Numbered from the stretch's first letter, positions 51,079 to 60,463 are shown. The stretch is DNA of 64,000 nt from Paracoccus sediminicola (GCF_027912835.1 NZ_CP115768.1:2145501-2209500); one strand, 5' to 3'. Translations and numbers: made by a program. Notes: generated from the letters alone by a model not told the origin.

Positions 51079-51893
51079 CGCGCCTCCTCCATCTCGACCT
51101 CGGCATCCAGCAATTCGCGCAGCCCATCGGCGAGGAAGTTGATGCCGAGCACAAGAGAGATCAGCGCAAGACCGGGTGCAATCACGCCCATCGGCGCTCG
51201 GAACACGGTGGACTGCGCCTGTTGCAGCAGTTGGCCCCAGGAAGCATTGGGCGGCGGAGTGCCAAGACCAAGGAAAGACAAGGACGCCTCGGCAATCACG
51301 GCAAGCCCGAATTGCAGCGCGACGGCGACCATCACCGTGGGCAGGATATTCGGCAGCACATGGCTGAACACGATACGCCCCCAGCCAAGGCCCGAGCAGC
51401 GCGCGGCGGTGATGTAATCCTGCGCCAGCACCCGCTTGGTCAGGATACGCACCAGCCGTGCGATGATGGCGGACATGGCCAGACCGATGGCGAGGATCGC
51501 GGTGCCGAGGCTCGCCCCCTCGCTGGCCGCGACGACAAGCATGGCAAGCAGCAGGGTCGGGAAGGCGATCAGGATGTCCAGCGTCGCGGCGAGACCGTCG
51601 TCGAGGCTGCGCCGTGCAAATGCCGAGATCACCCCCAGAACTGTTCCGATCACCCCGCCAAGCGCCGCCGCCCCGATCCCGACTGTCATCGCGATGCGCG
51701 CACCGATCATCACCTTTGTCAGGTAGTCCTGCCCCAGCCGGTCGGTGCCGGCGGGGTGGGCCCAGCTTGGCGGTTGCAACCTTCCGCCGGCCATCTCCGT
51801 CGGCGAATAGGGCAGCCAGAACAGGGTCAGCAGCGCGATCCCCGCATTCAGCCCGACCAGCACGATCCCGATCCACAGCGTGCTCCGCTTCAC
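51075..51893 (-). CDS. ABC transporter permease (DppC-like)
   Basis: A 272-residue inner-membrane permease. The signature PAGTDRLGQDYLTKVMIGARI at the start of the second region and the EAA-type loop IARLVRILTKRVLAQDYITAA are typical of DppC/OppC. About six helices. Its start overlaps the DppB-like stop by 4 bp. Confidence 0.87.
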   Translation of the reverse strand: MKRSTLWIGIVLVGLNAGIALLTLFWLPYSPTEMAGGRLQPPSWAHPAGTDRLGQDYLTKVMIGARIAMTVGIGAAALGGVIGTVLGVISAFARRSLDDGLAATLDILIAFPTLLLAMLVVAASEGASLGTAILAIGLAMSAIIARLVRILTKRVLAQDYITAARCSGLGWGRIVFSHVLPNILPTVMVAVALQFGLAVIAEASLSFLGLGTPPPNASWGQLLQQAQSTVFRAPMGVIAPGLALISLVLGINFLADGLRELLDAEVEMEEAR

Positions 51894-52852
51894 CGCGCGC
51901 CTCCACGATTGTCACGCAGCCGCGGGTCGATGAACCGCTGCACGATATCGGCTGCGAACCCGATCAGAAGCACCATCAGTGTCGTGATCAGAAGCACGCC
52001 CTGCACGCTCGGATAATCTCGTTGCTCAATCCCCAGAAGCAGCATCGAGCCCAGCCCGGGCAGCGAAAAGACCCTCTCGACCACCACAGCGCCAAGCAGC
52101 GTCGAGGCCAGTTCGATCCCCAGGATCGAGATCACCGGCACCGCGCCGTTACGGATGCCATGTCGGATCAGCGCCTGCGGGAAGGACTCGCCAAGCGCGC
52201 GGGCATTGCGCAGATAGTCGGCGCCGAGCACGTCCAGCGTTGCCGAGCGCACATAGCGCATCAGCGAGGCGCTCATCACGATGGCGATGGTGACGACCGG
52301 CAGGATCAGCGACTGGATGGCCTCGAGCGGGTCCGACCAGCCTCGGATCGGGAAACCAGACGCGGGCAGCAGGCGCCATTCGACGGCGACGAGCCAGACG
52401 AGCAGGATGCCGATCCAGAACACAGGCACGGCGAGCCCAAGCTGCGAGACGCCGGACAGCAGCGTCCCATACCAGCGATCCGCCCGCACTGCGGCGATGA
52501 TGCCCAGCGGGACGGCGATGGCGATGGCCAGCAGAAAGGCGGCGACGGTCAGCGGCAGTGTCACCGCAAGCCGCTCGATGATTTCTGGGAGCACCGGCTG
52601 GTTCGACACGAAGGAATCGCCGAGATCGAACCGCGCCAGATCCGACATGAACTGGCCAAGCTGCACGAGAAGCGGCTGGTCGGAGCCAACCTGTCTTCGC
52701 GCCGCCGCGATCTGTTCCTCATCCGCGCCCACCGACAGCAACGCCGCCGCCGGGTCCCCTGGCAGCAGCCGCAGCAGTACGAACAGCACCAGCCCCGCCA
52801 CAATCAGCGACAGGGCCAGCACGATTGTGCGGCGCAGAAGATAGCGGCCCAT
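51890..52852 (-). CDS. ABC transporter permease (DppB-like)
   Basis: A 320-residue inner-membrane permease with the family start MGRYLLRRTIVLALSLIVAG, about six helices and the BPD permease loop LMRYVRSATLDVLGADYLRN. The following FSLPGLGSMLLLGIEQRDYP is a DppB/OppB signature. It follows the binding-protein gene by 10 bp. Confidence 0.88.
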   Translation of the reverse strand: MGRYLLRRTIVLALSLIVAGLVLFVLLRLLPGDPAAALLSVGADEEQIAAARRQVGSDQPLLVQLGQFMSDLARFDLGDSFVSNQPVLPEIIERLAVTLPLTVAAFLLAIAIAVPLGIIAAVRADRWYGTLLSGVSQLGLAVPVFWIGILLVWLVAVEWRLLPASGFPIRGWSDPLEAIQSLILPVVTIAIVMSASLMRYVRSATLDVLGADYLRNARALGESFPQALIRHGIRNGAVPVISILGIELASTLLGAVVVERVFSLPGLGSMLLLGIEQRDYPSVQGVLLITTLMVLLIGFAADIVQRFIDPRLRDNRGGAR

Positions 52853-52862
52853 CGATAAGGTC

Positions 52863-54347
52863 TCAGTCGGACTTTTCGATATCGCGCAAGAAGAACTGCG
52901 CGTTCAGACCGTTGACCGGATAGCCGCTGACATCTCCGTTCGACACGACCAGCTGCGGGTAGAGGAAAAACCAGTTCGAAGCGGCTTCCTCGGCGATGAT
53001 GCGGTTTGCCTCGCGCAGTTTCTCGTGCTGTTCCTCGACTGAGTCGGATTTTTCGGCCGAGGCGATCAGTTCCACGACCTCGGGGTTGTCATAGCCCCAA
53101 TAGAAATCCGGGTTGCCGTAGAACACGATGTCGCGGTGGTTGACATGTTCCTGAAGCGTCGCCTCGAAATCCTTGGCCTGATAAACCTTGGTATACCACT
53201 CATTCGCGGTGATGATGTTGATGTTCACCGTGACGCCGATCTTCGCCAGCTCGGATTTGATGAACTCGGCCGTGATCGGATGCGGGTCGTAATTCGGCGT
53301 TTCCAGCGTAAAGCTGAAACCATCCGCATAGCCTGCCTCGGCCAGCATCTCCTGCGCGGCCTCGGGATCGTAGGGATCGACATCGGTCAGATCCTCATAC
53401 CACGGGTCGGTCGGCGGCACGAAGCTGCCAAGCACCATGCCACGATCGTCCCAGATTGCCTGCAGAAGCTGTTCCTTGTTGATCGCACGCGCCAGCGCCT
53501 TGCGCACCAGGGGATCACTGAACGGCTCGACACGGTCGTTATAGGCCATGAGCTGCTTCGTGGTCGAATTCCCCTCGGAGATGGTGAATTCGTCGGTATC
53601 CTCGAACAGAGCCAGCGCATCCGGGCTCTGCACCGAGGTGATCAGATCCACCGCGTCGGTGAGCAGCGCGTTGTCCAGCGCGGCGGCCTCGGTGAAATAG
53701 TTGAACAGCGCTCCGCCATTTTTCGGCGCCTCGCCCCAGTAATCGTCGAAGCGCTCCAGCGAGAGCGCCGAGCCGCGCCGCCAGTCGGCAAGCGTATAGG
53801 GCCCGGTCCCGTCCTCGCTGGACGAGATATCCCCGGCGGCATCGTTCACGATCCAGACATAGGTGAGATTGTAAGGCAGCGAGATGGATTTCTCGGACAG
53901 ATTGACCACCACGGTCCTGTCATCCGGCGTCTCGATGCTCTCGATCGGGGCCAGGCTGCTTTTGCGGGAGGACTGCGAATCCTCGGCGATCACCCGCTCG
54001 ATCGAGTATTTCACATCCTCGGCAGTCAGCGGGTCACCGGAGTGGAATGTCACCCCATCCTCAAGCGTGAACCGATGCGTCAGCCCGTCATCCGAGATCG
54101 TGTGATCGGCAGCCAGCACCGGCTCGACATCGCCCTCGTCGGTCAGGCGGAACAGGCCCTCATAGACATTGTCGTTGAATGCCTCGTTGATGCCCTGCCC
54201 GGCACCGGCGGTGTTGTCGAGGTTCTGCGGCTCATAGAGCGAGCCGATGCGGATGATCGCATCCGGATCGGACTGGGCCAGGGCGGGCGTCGCGAAGGGT
54301 GCAATCGCCGCCCCGATGGCAAGGGCGATGTGCGGAGCGAATTTCAT
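52863..54347 (-). CDS. ABC transporter substrate-binding protein, family 5 (peptide/nickel type)
   Basis: A 494-residue periplasmic binding protein. The signal peptide ends in ATPALAQ, then IRIGSLYEPQNLDN. The family signature region (VYEGLFRLTDEGDVEPVLA and TFHSGDPLTAEDVKYSIERV) is intact. The start at ATG 54347 follows GAGGTCCCGACG; the frame reads upstream to 54515 into the riboswitch. First gene of a five-gene transporter unit ending with DUF1684. The ligand may be an oligopeptide or another compound, and it is not determinable here. Confidence 0.88.
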   Translation of the reverse strand: MKFAPHIALAIGAAIAPFATPALAQSDPDAIIRIGSLYEPQNLDNTAGAGQGINEAFNDNVYEGLFRLTDEGDVEPVLAADHTISDDGLTHRFTLEDGVTFHSGDPLTAEDVKYSIERVIAEDSQSSRKSSLAPIESIETPDDRTVVVNLSEKSISLPYNLTYVWIVNDAAGDISSSEDGTGPYTLADWRRGSALSLERFDDYWGEAPKNGGALFNYFTEAAALDNALLTDAVDLITSVQSPDALALFEDTDEFTISEGNSTTKQLMAYNDRVEPFSDPLVRKALARAINKEQLLQAIWDDRGMVLGSFVPPTDPWYEDLTDVDPYDPEAAQEMLAEAGYADGFSFTLETPNYDPHPITAEFIKSELAKIGVTVNINIITANEWYTKVYQAKDFEATLQEHVNHRDIVFYGNPDFYWGYDNPEVVELIASAEKSDSVEEQHEKLREANRIIAEEAASNWFFLYPQLVVSNGDVSGYPVNGLNAQFFLRDIEKSD

Positions 54348-54478
54348 CGTCGGGACCTCTGTCTCGTTTTGGTTGGCACTCAAACTAGCCACGCGATCAG
54401 TCATTTGCGAGGGGCCGGGCGAAGAATCCGGTTTTCGCCGCGTTTGCGGGAATTTCTTCGCCCTTGGCCGATACTTCG

Positions 54479-54484
54479 TTGACA
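54479..54484 (+). promoter_or_regulatory. Candidate -35 box of the thiamine-precursor operon
   Basis: A perfect TTGACA at 54479-54484 lies about 30 bp upstream of the riboswitch, so a start near 54508-54512 would begin the aptamer RNA. The -10 at the right distance is poor, so this is a low-confidence call. Confidence 0.3.
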
Positions 54485-54512
54485 GCGGCCTCTCGCTGTG
54501 ATCGGTTGCGCG

Positions 54513-54605
54513 CATCCACAGGGGTGCCGCGTCATGCCGCGGCTGAGATGGAGGTGCAATCCTCCGGACCCTTCAAGCTGATCTGGGTCATGCCAGCGGA
54601 GCAAG
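54513..54605 (+). promoter_or_regulatory. TPP riboswitch (THI element)
   Basis: All conserved blocks of the thiamine pyrophosphate aptamer are present in order: GGGGTGC (54521-54527), GCTGAGA (54542-54548), a variable stem GGAGG/CCTCC, GGACCC, then CTGATCTGGGT and ATGCCAGCGGAG. The binding of TPP lowers expression of the downstream thiamine genes in known cases. Its 3' end is followed within a few bases by AAGGAGG, the ribosome-binding site of the next gene, so control is probably at translation initiation. It lies divergent from the peptide-type transporter operon. Confidence 0.95.
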
Positions 54606-54614
54606 GAGGACATC

Positions 54615-55226
54615 ATGTTCGCAGGCGCGCAAATTTCTCTCTACCCGATGACGGATGATTTCGTCGGGGTCATCACCTCGTCGCTCGCGGCGCTCGATCC
54701 GTGGCGCGACCGGCTGAGGATCGAAACCGACGATATCTCGACACTTATTGTCGGACCGCCCGAAATCCTGTTTCCTGCGCTGCGCGATCTGTATGTCGCG
54801 GCGGCATCAACACGTCACCACGTCGTGCTGCGCTGCACGCTGTCGCGGGGCTGCCCGGGTGAGCCGGATGACGCGATCTGCAGTACCAATGCGCTGGCCA
54901 ATCCCGAAGAACCGCTGAAGGATCGCCAGAACGCCGCCATTGCCCAGGTTGCCGCTGCGTCCGAAACCGGAGAGACCGCCCGCGCGCAATTCTCGCTCTA
55001 CGTGATGGGCGGCGGCGACCATATGGCCGAGATCTATGGCTGCATCGAGTTTCTGAAGAACAGCGGCTGTTTCGACCGGGCGAAGAATTTCTGCACCCGC
55101 GTCATCGGTGATGCCGGCCCGGTTTTCACGACACTGGAACAGGCTTTCTGCCGCTTCGGTCCGCCAGAGGGCCATGTCACGATGGATCTGACAGTTTCCG
55201 CAAACAGCCCCTCGATCACCGGCTGA
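54615..55226 (+). CDS. YkoF-like thiamine/HMP-binding protein
   Basis: A 203-residue cytosolic protein with two similar halves: the first begins AQISLYPMTDDFVGVITSSL, the second AQFSLYVMGGGDHMAEIYGC. This internal repeat, directly behind a TPP riboswitch, matches the YkoF family, which binds thiamine or its hydroxymethylpyrimidine moiety. Start ATG 54615 follows AAGGAGGACATC. The permease gene begins 3 bp after its stop. Role inferred from family and context. Confidence 0.82.
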   Translation: MFAGAQISLYPMTDDFVGVITSSLAALDPWRDRLRIETDDISTLIVGPPEILFPALRDLYVAAASTRHHVVLRCTLSRGCPGEPDDAICSTNALANPEEPLKDRQNAAIAQVAAASETGETARAQFSLYVMGGGDHMAEIYGCIEFLKNSGCFDRAKNFCTRVIGDAGPVFTTLEQAFCRFGPPEGHVTMDLTVSANSPSITG

Positions 55227-55229
55227 CAG

Positions 55230-56015
55230 ATGCCCCCCTCGCCGCCGTCATCTCGCGGAACGCTGTCGCGCGCCCTGCCCGCCTGTCTCAGCGTTGCCGC
55301 CACGCTCGCCCTGTGGGAAAGCTATGTCCGGCTGACCGGCATTTCGTCACAGATGCTTCCCGCGCCGACGCAGGTCGCCTGGCAGATCTGGGCGAGCCGC
55401 GGGCTGCTTTGGGACAACACCGTGCCGACGATCCGGGCGACGCTTCTGGGGTTCGGCTTCTCGGTTTCGGTGGCCTTTCTTCTGTCGGTACTGTTGGATT
55501 TCCTACCGGCATTGCGGCGGGCGTTGTTTCCGGTCTTCGTCATCAGCCAGACCTTGCCGCTGGTCGCCATCGCGCCGCTGATGGTGCTGTGGTTCGGCTT
55601 CGACCTGACCCCGAAGATCCTTCTGGTCGCGCTCGTCACGTTCTTTCCGATGCTGATCGCTCTGGTCGATGGCTATGGCGCGACCGAGCCCGAGATCGAG
55701 GCGCTGCTGCGCTCGATGGGCGCCTCGCATGTCACCCGGTTCCGGCTGGCGCGTTTGCCCTCGGCGCTGCCCTATTTCTTTGCCGGGCTGCGGATTTCCA
55801 TCACATATGCTGTCGTCGCAGCGATCTTCGCGGAATATGCCGGAGCGCGGGCGGGGCTCGGGATCGTGATCTTGAACGCCAAGAACAGCTTCCGCCCCGA
55901 CCTGATGCTGGCCGCTGTCGCGGTCAGCTCGGCGCTGACGCTCAGCCTGTTCGGCGCAACGGCGTTGCTGCAGCGCGCTATGACCGGCTGGCGCCGCGCC
56001 GGAGCCGCCCGATGA
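55230..56015 (+). CDS. ABC transporter permease, thiamine-precursor (ThiX-like)
   Basis: A 261-residue permease with about six helices and the BPD permease loop region (TEPEIEALLRSMGASHVTRF), close to SsuC/TauC-type proteins. The start ATG 55230 follows a short spacer after the YkoF-like stop, and its end overlaps the ATPase gene. Together with the following ATPase and NMT1-type binding protein it makes a ThiXZY-type importer for hydroxymethylpyrimidine. Substrate assigned from the riboswitch. Confidence 0.85.
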   Translation: MPPSPPSSRGTLSRALPACLSVAATLALWESYVRLTGISSQMLPAPTQVAWQIWASRGLLWDNTVPTIRATLLGFGFSVSVAFLLSVLLDFLPALRRALFPVFVISQTLPLVAIAPLMVLWFGFDLTPKILLVALVTFFPMLIALVDGYGATEPEIEALLRSMGASHVTRFRLARLPSALPYFFAGLRISITYAVVAAIFAEYAGARAGLGIVILNAKNSFRPDLMLAAVAVSSALTLSLFGATALLQRAMTGWRRAGAAR

Positions 56016-56761
56016 CCGCGTTAAGCATCAACCGGCTTGCTCTGACGCTCGGCGAGTCCGAGGTGCTTCGCGACATTTCTTTGCGCGTCAAAGCGGGCGA
56101 GTTCGTGTCGATCCTCGGTCCCTCGGGCTGCGGGAAATCGACCCTGTTCCGCCTGCTCATCGGCGAGTTGCGACCCGATCAGGGCAGCATCGTGCTGGAG
56201 GGCGACGCGCCGCGCGATCAGGGGGCAGCCTTTGCTTTCATGCCGCAACGCGATGCGCTGCTGCCGTGGCGGCGGATCATCGACAATATCACGCTCGGGC
56301 TCGAGGTGCAGGGCGTCACCCGCGCCGAGGCCCGTGACCTCGCCGCGCCACTGATCCCGGAATTCGGTCTTGCGGGGTTCGAGCAGTATTACCCCTCGCA
56401 GTTGTCCGGCGGCATGCGGCAGCGTGCCGCGTTGCTGCGCACCGTGCTTCAGGGGCGCCCGATCCAGCTTCTGGATGAACCGTTCGGCGCGCTCGATGCG
56501 CTGACCCGCGCCGAACTGCAACGCTGGCTGGAGCGCCGCTGGCGCGCGTCGGGCTGGACGAGCCTGCTGGTCACACATGACGTGCGCGAGGCCGTGGCGC
56601 TGTCGGATCGCATCTATGTGTTCTCCGCCCGGCCCGCCACTGTGCTTCGCGAAATCGCCGTCGATGCGCCACGCCCCCGCCTCGGTCGGCCATTGCCACG
56701 TGCCGCGCGCGACGTGGAGGCCGCGCTTCTCGACACGCTTCTTTCCCCAAACGGAGACTGA
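56012..56761 (+). CDS. ABC transporter ATP-binding protein, thiamine-precursor (ThiZ-like)
   Basis: A 249-residue ATPase, SsuB/TauB type. Walker A is GPSGCGKSTLFRLL, the Q-loop MPQRDALLPWR, the signature QLSGGMRQRAALLRTVL, Walker B PIQLLDEPFGALD and the H-loop VTHDVREAVAL. ATG 56012 overlaps the permease stop (ATGA). The binding protein gene begins 3 bp after its stop. Confidence 0.87.
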   Translation: MTALSINRLALTLGESEVLRDISLRVKAGEFVSILGPSGCGKSTLFRLLIGELRPDQGSIVLEGDAPRDQGAAFAFMPQRDALLPWRRIIDNITLGLEVQGVTRAEARDLAAPLIPEFGLAGFEQYYPSQLSGGMRQRAALLRTVLQGRPIQLLDEPFGALDALTRAELQRWLERRWRASGWTSLLVTHDVREAVALSDRIYVFSARPATVLREIAVDAPRPRLGRPLPRAARDVEAALLDTLLSPNGD

Positions 56762-56764
56762 CCC

Positions 56765-57757
56765 ATGAAGACATCCATCACATCGCTTGCCGTCAGCCTT
56801 CTGGTGCTGGCCCTGCCCGCCGCTGCGCAAGACAAGCTGTCCGTCGCGCTCGACTGGACACCGAACACCAACCATGTCGGGCTCTATGTCGCGCAGGCTC
56901 AGGGCTGGTTCAAAGAGGCCGGGCTGGAGGTCGAGATTCTGCCCTATACGGACACCTCCTCCGGGACATTGGTGGCATCGGGCGTCGCCGAATTCGGCAT
57001 TCTCAGCGCGGTCAGCTTTCACACGCAACGCGCCGCCGGGGCGGATCTGAAAGTCGTTCTCGCAGTGGTGCAGCACGAAACCGGAAGGCTGGTGTTCAAT
57101 GGCGAGCGCGAGGATATCCAGCGGCCCTCCGACCTGGACGGGCTGACCTATGCCGGCTTCGGCACCGACTGGGAAAACGCGCTGATCTCGACCATCATCC
57201 GCAACGATGGCGGCAAGGGCGATTTCGAGACGGTGACGCTCGGCACCTCGGCCTATGAGGCGCTCGCCAATGGCACGGTGGATTTCACGTTGGAGGTCAG
57301 CACCTGGGAAGGGGTGAATTCGGAACTGCTCGACCGCCCGCAGCGCAGCTTTGCCTATGCGGATTATGGCGTGCCGGATCAGCAGACGACCTTCCTCGGC
57401 GGCAATGGCAGCTGGATGAAGGCCAACCCCGAACAGACCCGTGCCTTCGTCGAGGCCGCTCAGCGCGGCTATGCCTTCGCCGCCGACAACCCCGACGCGG
57501 CGGCCGATATGCTTATCGAAGGCACGGCGGGGATGCTGTCCAACCCCGAGCTGGTGCGCGCTTCGATGCAAGCTCTTGTCGACGGCGGTTACCTTCGGGA
57601 CGACGGCGAGCCGGTCGGGCTGATCGATGGTCAGATGATGTCGGCGATCAACGGCTTCCTCTTCGAGGCAGGCGCGCTGCGCGACGCGAGCGGGCAACCG
57701 CTGAGCGCCGCACCGGACGTATCGGACTGGTTCAGCAACGAATATCTCGCGCAGTGA
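56765..57757 (+). CDS. ABC transporter substrate-binding protein, NMT1/THI5 type (ThiY-like)
   Basis: A 330-residue periplasmic protein. A signal peptide ends in ALPAAAQ, and the mature protein begins with LSVALDWTPNTNHVGLYVAQ, the NMT1/THI5-like hallmark (D-W-x-P-N-x-x-H-x-G). Such proteins bind formylaminopyrimidine or hydroxymethylpyrimidine. Last gene of the riboswitch-controlled operon; a hairpin terminator lies 9 nt after the stop. Confidence 0.88.
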   Translation: MKTSITSLAVSLLVLALPAAAQDKLSVALDWTPNTNHVGLYVAQAQGWFKEAGLEVEILPYTDTSSGTLVASGVAEFGILSAVSFHTQRAAGADLKVVLAVVQHETGRLVFNGEREDIQRPSDLDGLTYAGFGTDWENALISTIIRNDGGKGDFETVTLGTSAYEALANGTVDFTLEVSTWEGVNSELLDRPQRSFAYADYGVPDQQTTFLGGNGSWMKANPEQTRAFVEAAQRGYAFAADNPDAAADMLIEGTAGMLSNPELVRASMQALVDGGYLRDDGEPVGLIDGQMMSAINGFLFEAGALRDASGQPLSAAPDVSDWFSNEYLAQ

Positions 57758-57765
57758 GCTTTCAC

Positions 57766-57794
57766 GCGGCCCGGTCGGCCCGGGCCGCTTTGTC
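57766..57794 (+). terminator. Intrinsic terminator of the thiamine-precursor operon
   Basis: GCGGCCCGG (57766-57774) pairs with CCGGGCCGC (57780-57788) around loop TCGGC, followed by a T-rich run (TTTGTC). Confidence 0.82.
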
Positions 57795-57822
57795 TTGTCA
57801 CCGCTGTCATAGCTGCTAATTT
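57795..57822 (+). promoter_or_regulatory. Candidate promoter for tRNA-Leu and the nucleosidase gene
   Basis: TTGTCA (57795-57800) and TAATTT (57817-57822) are 16 bp apart and would start near 57830, 34 nt before the mature tRNA-Leu. It lies right after the operon terminator. Inferred from spacing only. Confidence 0.4.
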
Positions 57823-57863
57823 CACGGGGTTCGGGAAGGTTTCGGCCTTTTTTCCAGACAGTT

Positions 57864-57949
<86 letters not shown>

Positions 57950-57962
57950 TTTTCCGCCGGAT

Positions 57963-58619
57963 ATGAGCGTTGCCATGTTCGATCCCGCGCCCATCACCGA
58001 TCTGGCCGGCACCCGCGTGCTGTTCGTCATGGCCGCCGAGGCAGAATATGGCGCCGCCCTTCGGCAGCGCTTCGTCCCGCTCATGACCGGCATCGGCCCG
58101 ATCGAAGCGGCGCTCGCCATGGGTATGGTGCTGAGCCGATGCGCCTGCGAGGGGGAATTGCCCGACCTGATCGTCAGCCTTGGCTCGGCGGGATCGGCGC
58201 GGCTGGAGCAGGCCGGGATCTATCAGGCAAGCTCGGTGTCGTGGCGCGATATGGACGCCTCGGCGCTTGGCTTCGAGAAAGGCGTGACCCCGCTTCTGGG
58301 CCAGCCTGCGACGCTGTCACTCCCGCTGCGCATTCCGGGAATCCCCACGGCGACGCTCTCGACTGGGGCGGATGTCGTTTCGGGCGCGGCCTACGATGCG
58401 ATCCCCGAAGACATGGTCGATATGGAAAGCTTCGCGGTACTGCGCGCCTGCCAGCGTTTCGGGTTGAAGCTGATCGCGCTGCGCGGGATCTCTGATGGCG
58501 TCGAGGAGCTGTCGCAGATCGACGACTGGACGCGCTACCTGCATGTCGTCGATGAAAAGCTGGCCGCGGCTGTCGACGCGATGCGCGACGCTTTGTCATC
58601 CGGCGCGCTGCGGCTTTGA
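57963..58619 (+). CDS. mtnN: 5'-methylthioadenosine/S-adenosylhomocysteine nucleosidase-type phosphorylase fold protein
   Basis: A 218-residue nucleoside phosphorylase-fold enzyme that cleaves MTA and SAH to adenine and the thioribose, feeding methionine salvage and preventing SAH build-up. The Glu region is LFVMAAEAEYG, the substrate glutamate/methionine site DMESFAVLRAC and the catalytic aspartate in LRGISDG. ATG 57963 is only 13 nt after the tRNA-Leu CCA; ATG 57975 is the alternative. It is probably co-transcribed with the tRNA. Confidence 0.82.
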   Translation: MSVAMFDPAPITDLAGTRVLFVMAAEAEYGAALRQRFVPLMTGIGPIEAALAMGMVLSRCACEGELPDLIVSLGSAGSARLEQAGIYQASSVSWRDMDASALGFEKGVTPLLGQPATLSLPLRIPGIPTATLSTGADVVSGAAYDAIPEDMVDMESFAVLRACQRFGLKLIALRGISDGVEELSQIDDWTRYLHVVDEKLAAAVDAMRDALSSGALRL

Positions 58620-58678
58620 CGGTTGCCGCGCGGCGGCGCTGCGCCTAAACCGAGCGCGAAGCACGACAGAAGGCACGT

Positions 58679-60463
58679 ATGGCCCGCGCACCAAAGGCAC
58701 AGACTGACCGCCCCTCGAGCCGCAGGATCGGCGCGCTCTCGGCGCTCTGGCCGTTTCTGAGACCGTATCGCGGGATGGTGCTGTCGGCGGTGCTGGCGCT
58801 GATCCTTACGGCAACAATCAGCCTGATACTGCCGCTTGCCGTGCGGCGCGTTGTCGACGGGTTCGGTGATGGCTCGGGGCTGCTCGACGAATATTTTGGC
58901 GCCGCGCTGCTGATCGTCGCGGCCTTGGCCCTCGGCAGCGGATTGCGCTATTATCTCGTGACCCGGCTTGGCGAGCGCGTCGTCGCCGATATCCGGAAAG
59001 CCGTGTTCGACCGGGTCGTCGGCCTTTCCCCCGCCTTTTTCGAGCGCATCGTCACCGGCGAGATCCTCAGCCGGATCACCACCGACACCACAGTAATCCA
59101 GTCGGTCATCGGTTCGTCCGTATCGGTGGCGCTGCGCAATATGCTGCTGATGGCAGGGGGGCTTGCGATGCTGTTCCTGACCTCGGCCAAGCTGACCGGG
59201 CTGGTGCTGCTGCTAGTGCCGGTGATCCTTGTGCCGATCATCGGACTTGGGCGTCGGCTAAGGGGACTCGCGCGCGAGAATCAGGACTGGATCGCGGCCG
59301 GTTCTGGCGCAGCATCGCAATCGCTTCAGGCCGCCCAGACCGTTCAGGCCTTCACCCATGAACGCCTGACACGTTCGGACTTCGCCCGCGTGACCGAGGA
59401 AAGCTATCTCTCGGCACGGCGGCGCATCGCCACCCGCGCCGCATTGACGGTGATCGTGATTTTCCTGATCTGCACCGGAATCCTCGGCGTGCTGTGGATC
59501 GGCGCGCGCGATGTGCAGACTGGGGCGATGAGCGTGGGCGAGCTGGTCCAGTTCGTCATTTATGCCGTGCTAGTCGCGGGCGCGGTTGCGGCGCTGTCCG
59601 AAGTCTGGGGCGAGCTTCAGCGCGCGGCCGGCGCCACCGAGCGACTGGCAGAGCTGCTGGCGGCGGAGGACAGCATCAACGATCCGGCGCAGCCGGTGCC
59701 CCTGTCCCGCCCCATTCGCGGCGAGATCGCGTTGCGTGATGTCTCATTCGCCTACCCGTCGCGGCAGGACCTGCCGACGCTGCGCGATGTGACCCTGACA
59801 ATTCGCCCCGGCGAGACGGTGGCTTTGGTTGGCCCCTCGGGGGCCGGCAAGACGACGGTGATCCAGCTGATACAGCGGTTCTGGGATCCGCTTGCCGGTT
59901 CCGTCACGCTGGACGGGATCGATCTGCGACAGATGCGCCGCGCCGATTTCCGTGCCGAGATCGCGCTCGTCCCGCAGGATCCGGTGATCTTCGCGACCTC
60001 GGCCCGGGCCAATATCCGCTTTGGCCGCCCCGACGCCTCCGATACCGAGATCGAAGCCGCCGCACGCGCCGCGAGCGCCCATGACTTCCTGAGCGCGCTA
60101 CCCCATGGTTACGACACCGAGCTGGGCGAGCGTGGCGTGATGCTGTCGGGCGGGCAGAAGCAGCGCATTGCGATTGCCCGGGCCATTCTGCGTGACGCGC
60201 CGATTCTGTTGCTGGACGAGGCGACCTCGGCGCTCGACGCACAATCCGAACAGGCGGTGCAGCACGCGGTCGAGACGCTTGCCCAAGGCCGCACGACGAT
60301 CATCATTGCGCATCGTCTGGCGACGGTGAAGAAAGCCGACCGGATCGTCGTCTTCGATGAGGGCCGGATCGTCGCTGAAGGTAGCCATGACGAGTTGGTC
60401 GCGCATGGCGGGCTATATGCGCGGCTGGCGCGATTGCAGTTCACGGATATGAGCGCCGCGTAA
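58679..60463 (+). CDS. ABC exporter, MsbA/multidrug type
   Basis: A 594-residue half-transporter with a six-helix membrane domain followed by an ATPase. Walker A is GPSGAGKTTVIQLI, the Q-loop PQDPVIFATSA, the signature MLSGGQKQRIAIARAIL, Walker B ILLLDEATSALD and the H-loop IIAHRLATV. It closely fits the MsbA-related (TIGR02204) exporters; drugs or lipids could be the cargo. ATG 58679 follows GAAGGCACGT. Confidence 0.87.
   Translation: MARAPKAQTDRPSSRRIGALSALWPFLRPYRGMVLSAVLALILTATISLILPLAVRRVVDGFGDGSGLLDEYFGAALLIVAALALGSGLRYYLVTRLGERVVADIRKAVFDRVVGLSPAFFERIVTGEILSRITTDTTVIQSVIGSSVSVALRNMLLMAGGLAMLFLTSAKLTGLVLLLVPVILVPIIGLGRRLRGLARENQDWIAAGSGAASQSLQAAQTVQAFTHERLTRSDFARVTEESYLSARRRIATRAALTVIVIFLICTGILGVLWIGARDVQTGAMSVGELVQFVIYAVLVAGAVAALSEVWGELQRAAGATERLAELLAAEDSINDPAQPVPLSRPIRGEIALRDVSFAYPSRQDLPTLRDVTLTIRPGETVALVGPSGAGKTTVIQLIQRFWDPLAGSVTLDGIDLRQMRRADFRAEIALVPQDPVIFATSARANIRFGRPDASDTEIEAAARAASAHDFLSALPHGYDTELGERGVMLSGGQKQRIAIARAILRDAPILLLDEATSALDAQSEQAVQHAVETLAQGRTTIIIAHRLATVKKADRIVVFDEGRIVAEGSHDELVAHGGLYARLARLQFTDMSAA

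Noticed and set aside
50263..51915. An ABC ATPase of 550 residues with a long N-terminal Arg/Gly/Ala extension
   Set aside because: The extension is the permease gene read in another frame. The ATG at 51078 overlapping the permease stop gives the normal length.
56021..57697. A 558-codon frame antisense to the ThiZ- and ThiY-like genes
   Set aside because: The plus-strand ABC genes have Walker and signature motifs and short spacers; the antiframe has none.
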